A DNA stretch of 64,000 bases from an uncultured Sterolibacteriaceae bacterium (GCA_937888595.1 CALARK010000016.1:62001-126000), one strand, 5' to 3'; shown: positions 28,345 through 38,193, numbered from the stretch's first letter. Notes: a model not told the origin generated them from the letters alone. Numbers and translations are program-made.

Positions 28345-29549
28345 CAGCTCGGCTCCGCGAGGTGGGTGTCGGCCGTGCCGCGGCCGACGGTGAAGATGAA
28401 TTCGGTCCCGGCGCCGGGCTCCGAACTGACGTCGATGCCGCCGCCGTGGGCGCGCGCGACGCCGCGCGCGATGGCGAGACCGAGGCCGGTGCCTTCGGCA
28501 CGCGTGGTGAAGAAGGGCTCGAACAGGCGATCGACGACGTCGGGCGGCATGCCGCGGCCGTTATCGGTCACGCGGAAGGCGATCAGTTCGTCGGTCGCCG
28601 TCACGCCCACGCCGACTTTTCCGCCCTGCCCGTCCTGGGCGACCGCCTGCATGGCGTTTTCGAGCAGGTTGGTCAGCGCGCCGGTCAACGCCTTGCGGTT
28701 GCCGGTCAGCGTCAGGCGAGGCGCGGGCGCCAGCTCGAAGGCGACGCCGCGCTGCCGGGCGAGCGGTTCGAAGGTATGCGCCAGCTCGCCGAGCAGGTCA
28801 TCGACGGCGAAGCACTCGCGACCGAGCACCTCGCCGCGCGCGAACAGCAGCATGTCCTGAATCAGGCGCTCGAGGTGCTTGAGCCGGCCGACGGTCTTTT
28901 GCGCGATGCCGACGCGGCTCGCCTCGGGCAGCTCGGGATTGGCGAGGTTGCCCGCATAGAGCAGCGCGGCGGCGATCGGCGTGCGCAGCTGGTGCGCCAG
29001 CTGCGCAGCCATCTCGCCCATCGCGGCGAGGCGCTGGTTGCGCTCGGCCTGCTCCTTGAGGTGGTGCGCCTCGGTGATGTCGTGCAGCAGGACGATACGG
29101 CCGCCGATGGCATCGGGCGCCGTCATCGTCATGGCGACGCGCCGGTCGCCGATGTGCATCTCGCCGGCCGTGCCGGTCGGCGCCAGGCACTTCTTCTCGA
29201 TCTCGGTCCAGGCCATGCCGAGTGCCGGCGTGCCGAGCAGGTGGTCGGCCGCGGGATTGGCGACATCGAGCCGCCCTTCGCGATCGAGCACGGCGACGCC
29301 CGCCGGCAACGCCTCGAGCAGCCGCGTCAGCCGGTCGGTGAGCGCGGCCTTTTCCTGGTACTGCTGACGCAGGGCGCCGTTGGCAGCGGCCAGTTCGGCC
29401 GTCAGCGCCTCGACCTGGCGCTCCAGGGCCCCGTAGGCGGTCGACAACTCCTCCGACACCTGGTTGAACAGGCGGAAGGCCTCCGCCAGCCGCGCCGGAT
29501 CGGTCGAAATTTCGGCTAAGGTGTCGGTCGGGGTCGGGGATGAACTCAT
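28344..29549 (-). CDS. fleS: Sensor histidine kinase FleS/FlrB type
   Basis: 401 residues with no membrane segment, so cytosolic as in FlrB/FleS. A short N-terminal coiled coil, a PAS domain (LLEALPAGVAVLDREGRLDV), HisKA with HQLRTPI, and an ATPase domain with N-box LLENAMQAV, G1 DNGRGMP and G2 GTGLGLAI. Phosphorylates FleR. A KVGVGVTA stretch in the ATPase domain is encoded by a degenerate repeat copy. No clear ribosome site is seen at the ATG at 29549. Confidence 0.93.
28597..28620 (-). repeat. Dispersed 24-base repeat, copy 8
   Basis: Three mismatches. It is inside the fleS ATPase domain in the sense direction (KVGVGVTA). Confidence 0.75.
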
Positions 29550-29566
29550 GGCGGGCGATGTTCGCA

Positions 29567-29590
29567 AAAAGTCGGCAGCGGCAATACGGC
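29567..29590 (+). repeat. Dispersed 24-base repeat, copy 9 (degenerate)
   Basis: Five mismatches. It lies between fleS and fliF and covers the -12 element and predicted start of the fleS sigma54 promoter. Confidence 0.6.
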
Positions 29591-29603
29591 AAATAAGCAG
29601 CCA
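29588..29603 (-). promoter_or_regulatory. Sigma54 promoter for fleSR
   Basis: Minus strand TGGCTGCTTATTTGCC with GG-N10-GC. Predicted start near 29577, 28 bases before the fleS ATG. Confidence 0.65.
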
Positions 29604-29620
29604 AAACAATAACCGAAATG

Positions 29621-29637
29621 GCGGCAATTTTTGCCGC
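29621..29637 (+). promoter_or_regulatory. Inverted repeat between fleS and fliF
   Basis: GCGGCAATTTTTGCCGC, a perfect 7-base dyad around TTT. It lies between two divergent sigma54 promoters, near -52 for fleS and -42 for fliF. Confidence 0.65.
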
Positions 29638-29644
29638 TGCTTGC

Positions 29645-29660
29645 AGGAACCCGACTTGCT
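29645..29660 (+). promoter_or_regulatory. Sigma54 promoter for fliF operon
   Basis: AGGAACCCGACTTGCT with GG-N10-GC; the -12 TTGC is perfect and the -24 is weaker. Predicted start near 29671. Confidence 0.6.
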
Positions 29661-29708
29661 AGGGCAGGCAACAATCCGTGAGCATTTTCGGAGGATACTT
29701 CGCGCAAC

Positions 29709-31325
29709 ATGGCCGAAACCGTCGCAGCCCCCTTTCCGCTGAGTCCAGGCGCCTTCGCCCAGCTCAATGCACGCCAGAAACTGGTCGTCATGGCGAGCAT
29801 CGCCATGGCCATCGCCCTGCTCGTCGGCGCCTGGCTATGGACCAAGGAGCCGCCCTACGGCGTGCTGTTCTCCAACCTGTCGGATCAGGACGGCGGCCAG
29901 ATCGTCACCGCCCTGCAGCAGCAGAACGTCCCCTACAAGTACAGCGAGGGCGGCGGCGCGATCATGGTGCCGGCCGGCATGGTGCATGACGTGCGCCTGC
30001 GCCTCGCCTCGGAAGGGCTGCCGAAGGGCGGCCTGGTCGGCTTCGAAGTGATGGAGAACCAGAAGCTGGGCATCAGCCAGTTCGCCGAACAGATCAACTA
30101 CCAGCGCGGCCTCGAGGGGGAACTGGCCCGTTCGATCCAGACGCTCGGCGCGGTACGCGCCGCGCGCGTGCATCTGGCCATCCCGAAGCAGACCGCCTTC
30201 CTGCGCGACGAGCTGAAGCCCTCCGCCTCCGTGCTGGTGAGCCTGCAGCCCGGCCGCACGCTCGTTGGTGCCCAGATCGCCGGCATCGTGCACCTGGTGT
30301 CCTCGTCGGTGCCGCAGCTCAATCCCGCCAGCGTCAGCGTGATCGACCAGGACGGCAAGCTGATCTCGCAACAGCAGGACCCGTCGCGCAACGCCGGGCT
30401 CGACGCCACCCAGATCCGCTACGTGCGTGAAGTCGAGGCGCAGTACCAGCAGCGCGTCGAGGCCATCCTCGAGCCCCTGCTCGGCCGCGGCAACTACCGC
30501 GCCCAGATCACCACCGACATCGACTTCTCGCACATCGACCAGGTGGACGAGACCTATCTGCCGAATCCCGCGCCCGACACCGCCATCCGCAGCCAGCAGA
30601 CCGCCGAGTCGGGCAATGGCAATCCGCCGGCGCTCGGCGTCCCGGGCGCGCTGACCAACCAGCCGCCGGTGCCCGCCACGGCACCGATCACCAATCCGCA
30701 GGTCGGCGCCGCGGCCGGCAACGGCCAGGCGGGCGGCAATTACTCGCGCAACGCCACGATCAACTACGAGCTCGACAAGACGGTCCGCCATACCCGCGCC
30801 ACGCCGGGCACCGTCAAGCGCCTGTCGGTCGCGATCGCCGTCAATCACAAGAAGGTGAATGGCAAGGCGGTCCCGCCCGGAGCCGAGGAACTGAAGCGCA
30901 TCAACGACCTCGTGCGCGAAGCCGTCGGCTTCAACCCGAAACGCGGTGACTCGATCAACGTCGCGAGCGCCAACTTCGTGCCGCCCGAGCCGGAAGTCAT
31001 CGCCGAGCTGCCGGTATGGAAGGATCCGACGAATATCGCCCTGGGCAAGGAGATCGGCCAGTACCTGGTGTTCGCCATCGTTGCCTGGCTGGTGTGGACG
31101 AAGATCCTCAAGCCGGTGTTCGAAACGCTCGCCTCAGCGGCGCAGCGGGCGGAAGCCGCGCGCAAGGCGGCAGCCGAGTATGTCGAGGAATTCGAACAGG
31201 AAGGCGGCGCGCACCATCGCGGCCCGTCCTTCGACGAGCGGCTCAAGCATGCGCGCGAGGTGGCACACAAGGAACCCAAGCTGGTCGCCGAACTGATCAA
31301 GGAGTGGCTGGGTGCCGGGGCCTGA
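29709..31325 (+). CDS. fliF: MS-ring protein FliF
   Basis: 538 residues. Forms the MS ring in the inner membrane. N-terminal membrane helix (VVMASIAMAIALLVGAWLW), ring-building motif region (LFSNLSDQDGGQIVTALQQ), periplasmic domains, second helix (YLVFAIVAWLVWTKIL) and a C-terminal FliG-binding tail (KLVAELIKEWLG). First gene of fliFGHIJKLMNOPQR; GGAGG lies a little far (14 bases) from the ATG. Confidence 0.96.
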   Translation: MAETVAAPFPLSPGAFAQLNARQKLVVMASIAMAIALLVGAWLWTKEPPYGVLFSNLSDQDGGQIVTALQQQNVPYKYSEGGGAIMVPAGMVHDVRLRLASEGLPKGGLVGFEVMENQKLGISQFAEQINYQRGLEGELARSIQTLGAVRAARVHLAIPKQTAFLRDELKPSASVLVSLQPGRTLVGAQIAGIVHLVSSSVPQLNPASVSVIDQDGKLISQQQDPSRNAGLDATQIRYVREVEAQYQQRVEAILEPLLGRGNYRAQITTDIDFSHIDQVDETYLPNPAPDTAIRSQQTAESGNGNPPALGVPGALTNQPPVPATAPITNPQVGAAAGNGQAGGNYSRNATINYELDKTVRHTRATPGTVKRLSVAIAVNHKKVNGKAVPPGAEELKRINDLVREAVGFNPKRGDSINVASANFVPPEPEVIAELPVWKDPTNIALGKEIGQYLVFAIVAWLVWTKILKPVFETLASAAQRAEAARKAAAEYVEEFEQEGGAHHRGPSFDERLKHAREVAHKEPKLVAELIKEWLGAGA

Positions 31326-32316
31326 AGAGGGTCTCGAAAAGAGCGCGATGCTGCTGCTCTCGCTCGGCGAGGATGCTGCAGCCGAAGTGCTCAAGCATCT
31401 CGGTCCGCGCGAAGTGCAGAAGCTCGGCCACGCCATGGCCGGCATCAAGTCGGTGCCGCGCGACCGGGTCGAGAACCTGATCGGCGAACTGAACGAGCAC
31501 AGCGCCAAGGGATCGCCGCTGTCGGCGGACGAGAACATGATCCGCTCCATGCTGACCAAGGCGCTCGGCGACGACAAGGCGGCCAACCTGATCGGCCGCA
31601 TCCTGCAAGGCGGCGATACCGCCGGCATCGAGAGCCTGAAGTGGATGGATGCGGCGACGGTGGCCGACCTGATCAAGAACGAGCATCCGCAGATCATCGC
31701 CACCATCCTCGTGCATCTCGAATTCGACCACGCGGGCGAGATCCTCAAATTCTTCACCGAGCGCCTGCGCAACGACGTGCTGCTGCGGATCGCCACGCTC
31801 GACGGCGTGCAGCCGGTCGCCCTGCGCGAACTGAACGAGGCGCTGACCCGCCTGCTCGCCGGATCGGCGACCAACGTCAAGAAGGCCGCCATGGGCGGCA
31901 TCCGCCATGCGGCGGAAATCCTCAACTTCGTCGGCCAGCAGGCGGAAACCGCCATCGTCGACAACGTGCGCGAATACGACCCCGACCTGGCGCAGAAGAT
32001 CCTCGACGAGATGTTCGTGTTCGAGAACCTCCTCGACGTGGACGACCGCGGCATCCAGCTGCTGCTGCGCGAGATCCAGTCCGACTCGCTGATCCTCGCA
32101 CTCAAGGGTTCATCGCCGGAGCTGCGCGAGAAGATCTTCAAGAACATGTCGCAGCGCGCCGCCGAGATGCTCAAGGAAGACCTCGAATCGAAAGGCCCGG
32201 TGCGCCTCTCGGAAGTCGAGGCCGAGCAGAAGGAAATCCTCAAGATCGCGCGCCGCCTCGCCGACGAAGGTCAGATCCAGCTCGGCGGCAAGGGCGGCGA
32301 CGACCAGATGATCTGA
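31312..32316 (+). CDS. fliG: Rotor switch protein FliG
   Basis: 334 residues. Couples stator force to the rotor. N-terminal FliF-binding domain, EHPQ motif in IKNEHPQIIATILVHL, and the C-terminal torque domain (FVFENLLDVDDRGIQLLL, then ALKGSSPELREKIFKNMS) with the charged residues expected at the stator interface. GTG start at 31312 overlaps the fliF end by 14 bases. Confidence 0.95.
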   Translation: MPGPEEGLEKSAMLLLSLGEDAAAEVLKHLGPREVQKLGHAMAGIKSVPRDRVENLIGELNEHSAKGSPLSADENMIRSMLTKALGDDKAANLIGRILQGGDTAGIESLKWMDAATVADLIKNEHPQIIATILVHLEFDHAGEILKFFTERLRNDVLLRIATLDGVQPVALRELNEALTRLLAGSATNVKKAAMGGIRHAAEILNFVGQQAETAIVDNVREYDPDLAQKILDEMFVFENLLDVDDRGIQLLLREIQSDSLILALKGSSPELREKIFKNMSQRAAEMLKEDLESKGPVRLSEVEAEQKEILKIARRLADEGQIQLGGKGGDDQMI

Positions 32317-32331
32317 CGCTGAAGCGCGAGC

Positions 32332-33030
32332 ATGAGCAACACCTCCAATCTCACCGCCTGGGAACGCTGGGAACTGGCGAGCTTCGATGCGGGCCAGCCG
32401 CCGAAGAAACCTGCCGCGCCTTCCGCCAAGGTACAGCCTGACCTGTCGGACGTGAAGCTGCCCACGGCGCAGGAGATCGAGCAGATCCACCAGCAGGCCC
32501 ATGACGAAGGCTTCCGCAAGGGCAAGGACGAGGGTTACCAGGCCGGCTTCAAGGAAGGCCAGGCGAAGGCCCTGGCCGAGGCGCAGCGCTTCACGCAGGC
32601 CACGGCCAAGCTCGAACGCGGACTCGGTGAACTGGAAGCGAGCGTCGCCGGCGAACTGCTCGCGCTCGCCACGGAAATCGCCCGGGAAGTCATTCGCCAG
32701 GAAATCTCGGCCAAGCCCGAAACCCTGATCGCGGTGGTGCGCGAGGCACTGGCGCAACTGCCGCACCAGCATGCGGCGATCTACCTGCATCCCGACGACG
32801 CCTCGCTGTTGCGCTCGTATCTCGGCGACCAGCTGACGCACGCCGGCCACCGCATCCACGAGGATTTCAAGCTGGCGCGCGGCGACTGCATCCTCGAAGC
32901 CGGCGGCACGCAGGTCGATGCCAGCGTGGCAATGCGCTGGCGGCGCGTGCTCGAAGGGCTGGGCATCGCCGACGCCTGGCAGCCGGATGCCGTCCCGCCA
33001 GGGTCGACTTTCGAGCAGGACGGACGGTGA
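32332..33030 (+). CDS. fliH: Export ATPase regulator FliH
   Basis: 232 residues. Binds and regulates FliI and links it to the C ring. The central region has GxxxG-like repeats (GFRKGKDEGYQAGFKEGQAK) typical of FliH, then a C-terminal FliH/V-ATPase E domain. Its C-terminus, AVPPGSTFEQDGR, is encoded partly by a repeat copy. It overlaps fliI by four bases (GTGA). Confidence 0.93.
   Translation: MSNTSNLTAWERWELASFDAGQPPKKPAAPSAKVQPDLSDVKLPTAQEIEQIHQQAHDEGFRKGKDEGYQAGFKEGQAKALAEAQRFTQATAKLERGLGELEASVAGELLALATEIAREVIRQEISAKPETLIAVVREALAQLPHQHAAIYLHPDDASLLRSYLGDQLTHAGHRIHEDFKLARGDCILEAGGTQVDASVAMRWRRVLEGLGIADAWQPDAVPPGSTFEQDGR
32989..33012 (-). repeat. Dispersed 24-base repeat, copy 10
   Basis: Four mismatches. 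It encodes AVPPGSTF at the very end of fliH (antisense orientation), 19 bases before its stop codon. Confidence 0.75.
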
Positions 33031-34424
33031 ACCCGGAACACCTCCGCGATTTCCTCCAGGACTGCCGCCGGCGGGCCTCGACACCGCAGCCCTTCCGCAT
33101 CGCCGGCCGCCTGACACGCATCAACGGCCTCGTCATGGAAGCCGCGGGCCTGAAGCTGCCGCTCGGCTCGAGCTGCCAGATCGAGGCGCCCGGCGGCGGT
33201 ACCGTCGAGGCCGAGGTGGTCGGCTTCGCCGGTGAAAAGCTCTACATGATGCCCACCGTGGATGTCTACGGCCTCGCGCCCGGTGCGCACGTCCTGCCAC
33301 TGGAAACGCCGCCGCCGCCCCCCCGGCTGGGACAGGTCAGCGAACCGCGGCGACGCACGCTCGACCGTGCCAAGCACCTGCCGGTCGGCAGCCAGCTGCT
33401 CGGCCGCGTGGTCGATGGCAACGGCCGCCCGCTCGATGGCCTCGGCCCGCTCGACGACAAGACCGCGCGCTCGCTGGTCGGACGTCCGTCCAACCCGCTG
33501 CAGCGCGAACCGATCTCGAAGACGCTCGATGTCGGCATCCGCGCCATCAACGCCCTCCTCACCGTCGGCCGCGGCCAGCGGCTCGGCCTGTTCGCCGGCT
33601 CCGGCGTCGGCAAGAGCGTGCTGCTCGGCATGATGGCCCGCTACACGGCGGCCGACGTGATCGTCGTCGGGCTGATCGGCGAACGCGGCCGCGAGGTGAA
33701 AGAGTTCATCGAACAGAACCTCGGCGGCGCCGGCCTCAAGCGTTCGGTCGTGGTCGCCGCGCCGGCCGACGTCAGCCCACTGATGCGCTTGCAGGGCGCG
33801 GCCTACGCGACCTCGATCGCCGAGCAGTTCCGCGACGAGGGCAAGCAGGTGCTGCTGATCATGGACTCGCTGACCCGCTATGCCATGGCGCAGCGCGAGA
33901 TCGCGCTGGCGATCGGCGAGCCGCCGGTGACGCGCGGCTACCCGCCCTCGGTGTTCGCCCGCCTGCCGCAGCTCGTCGAGCGGGCCGGCAACGGCCCGGC
34001 CGGCGGCGGCTCGATCACGGCCTTCTATACCGTCCTCGCCGAAGGCGACGACCAGCAGGATCCGATCGCCGACTCCGCCCGCGCCATCCTCGACGGCCAC
34101 ATCGTCCTCAACCGCACGCTGGCGGATGCCGGCCACTATCCGGCCATCGACATCGAACAGTCGATCTCGCGCGCGATGACCAACCTCATCGCCCCCGACC
34201 ACCTCGAACGGGTGCGGCGCTTCAAGCAGCTTTATTCACGCTACCAGCGGGCGCGCGACCTGCTGGCCGTGGGCGCCTACGCACCGGGCTCGGACCCGCT
34301 GCTGGACCGGGCGATCGCGCTCTATCCGCGGATCGAAAGCTTCCTGCAACAAAGCATCGAGGAACGCGCCGACAACCCCGGCAGCCTCGCCGCACTGGCC
34401 GAACTGATCCCGGACATCGCCTGA
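33027..34424 (+). CDS. fliI: Flagellar export ATPase FliI
   Basis: 465 residues. Walker A in LFAGSGVGKSVLLGMMARY, Walker B in QVLLIMDSLTRYAMAQREIA, and the family block PPVTRGYPPSVFA. Powers unfolding and docking of flagellar export substrates. GTG start overlaps fliH. Confidence 0.96.
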   Translation: MNPEHLRDFLQDCRRRASTPQPFRIAGRLTRINGLVMEAAGLKLPLGSSCQIEAPGGGTVEAEVVGFAGEKLYMMPTVDVYGLAPGAHVLPLETPPPPPRLGQVSEPRRRTLDRAKHLPVGSQLLGRVVDGNGRPLDGLGPLDDKTARSLVGRPSNPLQREPISKTLDVGIRAINALLTVGRGQRLGLFAGSGVGKSVLLGMMARYTAADVIVVGLIGERGREVKEFIEQNLGGAGLKRSVVVAAPADVSPLMRLQGAAYATSIAEQFRDEGKQVLLIMDSLTRYAMAQREIALAIGEPPVTRGYPPSVFARLPQLVERAGNGPAGGGSITAFYTVLAEGDDQQDPIADSARAILDGHIVLNRTLADAGHYPAIDIEQSISRAMTNLIAPDHLERVRRFKQLYSRYQRARDLLAVGAYAPGSDPLLDRAIALYPRIESFLQQSIEERADNPGSLAALAELIPDIA

Positions 34425-34461
34425 TTGAGCCGCTGACCGGCCGGCAGACTATACTTTCGGC

Positions 34462-34917
34462 ATGAGCAAGAAGTTTCAGCTCCAGCCCCTGCTGGACCTT
34501 TCCAACCTCCGTCTCGACGAGGCGACGCGGCAACTGGGCAAACTGATCGCCGGCGAACAGGAAGCCAGCCAGCGTCTGGAGTTGCTTGTCCAGTATCGTG
34601 ACGAATACCACGCCCGTTTCCTCGCCGCCGCCGGCAACGGCCTCGGTCCCGACACCTGGCGCAACTACCAGCACTTCCTCGGCCGCCTCGACCAGGCGAT
34701 CGAACAGGCACGGCAGATCGTCCAGTCCTCGAAACAGCGCACCGCGCTCGGCCAGAAGCACTGGCTCGACCAGCGCGGCAAGGTGAAGGCCTTCGATACG
34801 CTGGCGCAACGGCATCAGGCCCGCGAGGCGCACGCCGAATATCGGCAGGAGCAGAAACAGTCGGACGAACACGCCGCACGGCGCTACGACTTCTTCGCCG
34901 AGGAAGAGCCGAACTGA
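34462..34917 (+). CDS. fliJ: Flagellar export protein FliJ
   Basis: 151 residues, almost entirely charged coiled coil (LQPLLDLSNLRLDEATRQLG). FliJ is the stalk that links FliI to the FlhA gate. Located 37 bases after fliI. A TATACT hexamer lies just upstream but with poor -35 spacing. Confidence 0.9.
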   Translation: MSKKFQLQPLLDLSNLRLDEATRQLGKLIAGEQEASQRLELLVQYRDEYHARFLAAAGNGLGPDTWRNYQHFLGRLDQAIEQARQIVQSSKQRTALGQKHWLDQRGKVKAFDTLAQRHQAREAHAEYRQEQKQSDEHAARRYDFFAEEEPN

Positions 34918-34977
34918 CTGATGGCATGGTCCTTGCGTTTATAGCCGGGACACCTTTCGACTGCAAGGATTGCCACC

Positions 34978-36153
34978 ATGCCTGCCCAACTCAGTGCCGC
35001 GCCCGGACAAGCCCTCTCGGCGGCCCAGAACATTCTGCACCCCGCATCTGCCGCCGCCAGCGGGCTCACCACAGCCGCAGATACGCCCGCCGGCGATCAT
35101 GCGCCATCGTTCGCTGCGCTCTTCAGACAGTTGGCGGCCCGGCAACTGTCCGGCGATGAGGCCCCGATCTCGCTGCAACTGCAGGCCGATGCGACCGTCA
35201 CGACGGAGGTCGAGGCCACCGACGCCTTGAGCGCCCTGCTGCCATTTCTGGAAGGGATGGGAATGATTCCGGCCGATGGCGAAGCGGCCGACCAGGTCGC
35301 GCAGGCGGATCTGGCCACAGAGGTCGCCGCCCCCGAAGATAGCGCGCTGGCGCTCGCCGTCCCTGCCAGCGCGCCGGCAATAACTGCCGCCGAACTACCG
35401 GACGATGCGGCCATGACCGATCAGGACGGAAAGTCTCACGGCTCCCGTCCGGGCCTCGCTGCCATCGATAACGGCCAGTCACTGCAGGGCGATCTGATCA
35501 CCCAGCAGACAGGCAAATCGGTTCGGGCGGCCGCGCAGGCGCCAGCCGTGGAATCCGGCCGTGGCCGCGAGTTCGCCGCCCAACTCGTCGCCGCCATCGA
35601 CGCCAGCAAGGAAGGCGCTCACGCCCCCGGCAGCACGAGCGCGGCCGTGCATCAGGTCATCGCCGCCACCCCATCGAACGGCCACTCGCAGCCCGTGACG
35701 GCCGCCCCTCTGCAAGTCACCCAGCCGGTCGGTTCGCCGGGCTGGAGCGAGGAAGTCGGCCATCGCATCGTCTGGATGGCGAATCGCATGGAAAGCCGCG
35801 CGGAACTGGTGCTGACCCCGCCGCAGATGGGTCGCGTCGAAGTCAGCCTGACCATTTCCGGCGACCAGGCGAGCGCGAACTTCGCCTCGGCCAACCCGGC
35901 CGTGCGTGACGCACTCGAAGCGGCGCTACCGCGCCTGCGCGAGGTGCTCGCCGACGCGGGCATCCAGCTGGGCCAGGCCCAGGTGGGTGCCGAGAACCCT
36001 GGCCAGACGGCCCGGGAGGGTAAAAACGGCGATAATCCCGGCTTCGATCGCGCCGGTGAACGCGATACGGGCCCGCTCCGGATGACGGAATCGGGCATGT
36101 CGTCTCCCGCCGGACTCAAGTCCGGACGCGGTCTTGTCGATGTATTTGCCTGA
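34978..36153 (+). CDS. fliK: Flagellar hook-length control protein FliK
   Basis: 391 residues. Low-complexity Ala/Pro/Thr-rich N-terminal ruler followed by the conserved FliK C-terminal domain: RAELVLTPPQMGRVEVSLTI and ALEAALPRLREVLADAGIQL. Measures hook length and switches FlhB specificity. AAGGATTGCC lies before the ATG. Confidence 0.93.
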   Translation: MPAQLSAAPGQALSAAQNILHPASAAASGLTTAADTPAGDHAPSFAALFRQLAARQLSGDEAPISLQLQADATVTTEVEATDALSALLPFLEGMGMIPADGEAADQVAQADLATEVAAPEDSALALAVPASAPAITAAELPDDAAMTDQDGKSHGSRPGLAAIDNGQSLQGDLITQQTGKSVRAAAQAPAVESGRGREFAAQLVAAIDASKEGAHAPGSTSAAVHQVIAATPSNGHSQPVTAAPLQVTQPVGSPGWSEEVGHRIVWMANRMESRAELVLTPPQMGRVEVSLTISGDQASANFASANPAVRDALEAALPRLREVLADAGIQLGQAQVGAENPGQTAREGKNGDNPGFDRAGERDTGPLRMTESGMSSPAGLKSGRGLVDVFA

Positions 36154-36191
36154 TGGCCTGAATTCCCGGGCGAACCGAACAGGAGCGAACC

Positions 36192-36767
36192 ATGGCTGAT
36201 GCCAAGAAAACCGAAGCCCCCGCCGAAGGCGAAGCCCCCAAGAAGAAAAGCAAGCTGCTGCTGATCATCATCATCGCGGTGCTGGTGCTGGTACTCGGCG
36301 GCGGCGCTGCGGCCTTCTTCCTGATGAGCAAGAAGGCCACCCACGACGAGGAAGCGGACACGGGCGACGAGCCGCCGGCCAAGGTGGCCAAGAAAAAGAA
36401 GAAGGATCCGGGGGCGCCGCCGGTGTTCACCAAGCTCGATCCTTTCGTCGTCAAGCTGCAGAGTGAAGCGCAGGAAGCCTACGTCCAGGCGGTCCCCGAA
36501 CTGCGGCTTTACGATGCCGCGGTCGGCGAGCAGATCAAGCAGTTCATGCCGGAAATCCGCCACAAGGTGCTGCTGATCCTCGCCGGCAAGAAAGCCTCCG
36601 ACCTGTCCACGCCCGAAGGCATGCAGGTGCTGGCCAACCAGATCCGCGTCACCATCAACACCACGCTGACCGGCGAGCCGCCGGAGCCCGGCATCGAGAA
36701 GCAGGACCGGGCCAGCGAGGATGCACCGGTGCAGGCAGTCTTCTTCTCGTCGCTGATCGTGCAGTGA
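36192..36767 (+). CDS. fliL: Basal-body protein FliL
   Basis: 191 residues. A Lys-rich cytoplasmic start, one membrane helix (LLLIIIIAVLVLVLGGGAAA) and a periplasmic stator-ring domain (FVVKLQSEAQEAYVQAVPEL). Supports the stator at the rod. Clear AGGAGCG ribosome site. Confidence 0.95.
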   Translation: MADAKKTEAPAEGEAPKKKSKLLLIIIIAVLVLVLGGGAAAFFLMSKKATHDEEADTGDEPPAKVAKKKKKDPGAPPVFTKLDPFVVKLQSEAQEAYVQAVPELRLYDAAVGEQIKQFMPEIRHKVLLILAGKKASDLSTPEGMQVLANQIRVTINTTLTGEPPEPGIEKQDRASEDAPVQAVFFSSLIVQ

Positions 36768-36777
36768 CAGGCAACGG

Positions 36778-37758
36778 ATGAGCCAGGATTTTCTCTCCCA
36801 GGAAGAGGTCGACGCCCTGCTCAAGGGCGTCACCGGAGAGACGGACGAAGCGCCGCAGGAAGAGGGCGCCGGCGGCGTCAAGGCCTATGATCTCGGCCGC
36901 CAGGAGCGCATCGTGCGCGGGCGCATGCCCACGATGGAGCTCATCAACGAGCGCTTCGCCCGCTACCTGCGCATCGGCCTGTTCAACTACATGCACCGCA
37001 GCACGGAAATTTCCGTCGGTCCGGTGCGTGTGCAGAAGTACAGCGACTTCATCCGCAACCTGGTGGTGCCCACCAACCTCAACCTGATCCAGATGAAGCC
37101 GTTGCGCGGCACCGGCCTGTTCGTCTTCGACCCGAACCTGGTCTTCCTCGTGGTGGACAACATGTTCGGCAGCGACGGTCGCTTCCATACCCGGGTCGAG
37201 GGCCGCGACTTCACCGCGACCGAGCAGCGCATCATCATGGGCATGCTGGACGTGGTGTTCGCCGAGTACGCGAAAGCCTGGAAGCCCGTCTACGCGGTCG
37301 ATTTCGAATACGTCCGCTCGGAGATGAACACGCAGTTCGCGAACATCGCCACACCATCCGAGATCGTGGTCGCCTTCACCTTCACCATCGAGCTGTCGGG
37401 CAATTCGGCCGAGATGCACATCTGCCTGCCCTACTCGATGATCGAGCCGATCCGCGACGTGCTCTACAGCACGATGCACAGCGAACAGGCCGGCAGCGAT
37501 ACACGCTGGACCAACATGCTGCGCCGCCAGCTGGTGTCTGCCGAGGTCGAGCTGACGGCGCCGCTGGGCGGGGCGCGCATCACCCTCGGACAGGTCAAGG
37601 ATCTCAAGGTCGGCGACATCATCCCGTTCGAGATCGACGACCTGCTCAAGGTGCAGGTGGATGGCATACCGCTGATGGAGTGCCGCTACGGCATCAACAA
37701 CGGCCAGTATGCACTGAAGGTCGAGGCGTTCGTAGCGCAGGAAGAATCCACGGAATAG
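36778..37758 (+). CDS. fliM: Rotor switch protein FliM
   Basis: 326 residues. N-terminal CheY-P binding peptide (LSQEEVDALLKGV), middle CheC-like domain with GGxG region, and a C-terminal SpoA domain (LKVGDIIPFEIDD). C-ring component that reverses rotation. Confidence 0.96.
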   Translation: MSQDFLSQEEVDALLKGVTGETDEAPQEEGAGGVKAYDLGRQERIVRGRMPTMELINERFARYLRIGLFNYMHRSTEISVGPVRVQKYSDFIRNLVVPTNLNLIQMKPLRGTGLFVFDPNLVFLVVDNMFGSDGRFHTRVEGRDFTATEQRIIMGMLDVVFAEYAKAWKPVYAVDFEYVRSEMNTQFANIATPSEIVVAFTFTIELSGNSAEMHICLPYSMIEPIRDVLYSTMHSEQAGSDTRWTNMLRRQLVSAEVELTAPLGGARITLGQVKDLKVGDIIPFEIDDLLKVQVDGIPLMECRYGINNGQYALKVEAFVAQEESTE

Positions 37759-37767
37759 AGGTCAATC

Positions 37768-38193
37768 ATGAACGACGAAGTCCAGCAGGACGACAACCAG
37801 GTTTCGGAAGACGACTGGGCCGCCGCGATGGGCGAGCAGGCGGCAGCAGAGGCAGCCACAGAATCCCCGCCCGCCGCCCAGCCGGCGCAGATCTTCGAGC
37901 AGTTCGCCGGCAGCGCGGATGCGAATGCCAATCACGGCCTGGAACTGATCCTCGACATCCCCGTGCAGCTGACAGTCGAGCTCGGCCGCACCAAGATCTC
38001 GATCCGCAACCTGCTGCAGCTCGCCCACGGCTCCGTGGTCGAACTGGACGGGCTGGCGGGCGAGCCGATGGACGTGCTGATCAACGGCACGCTGATCGCG
38101 CAGGGCGAAGTGGTCGTGGTCAACGACAAGTTCGGCATCCGCCTCACCGACGTCATCACCCCGCAGGAGCGCATGCGCAAGCTGAACAAATAA
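37768..38193 (+). CDS. fliN: Rotor switch protein FliN
   Basis: 141 residues. A variable acidic N-terminus followed by the SpoA domain (ILDIPVQLTVELGRTKISIR, VVELDGLAGEPMDVLINGTL). C-ring base. Ten bases after fliM. Confidence 0.96.
   Translation: MNDEVQQDDNQVSEDDWAAAMGEQAAAEAATESPPAAQPAQIFEQFAGSADANANHGLELILDIPVQLTVELGRTKISIRNLLQLAHGSVVELDGLAGEPMDVLINGTLIAQGEVVVVNDKFGIRLTDVITPQERMRKLNK

Noticed and set aside
34441..34461. TATACT upstream of fliJ as an internal promoter
   Set aside because: The best -35 (TTGAGC) is 19 bases away and the gene lies inside a tight operon.
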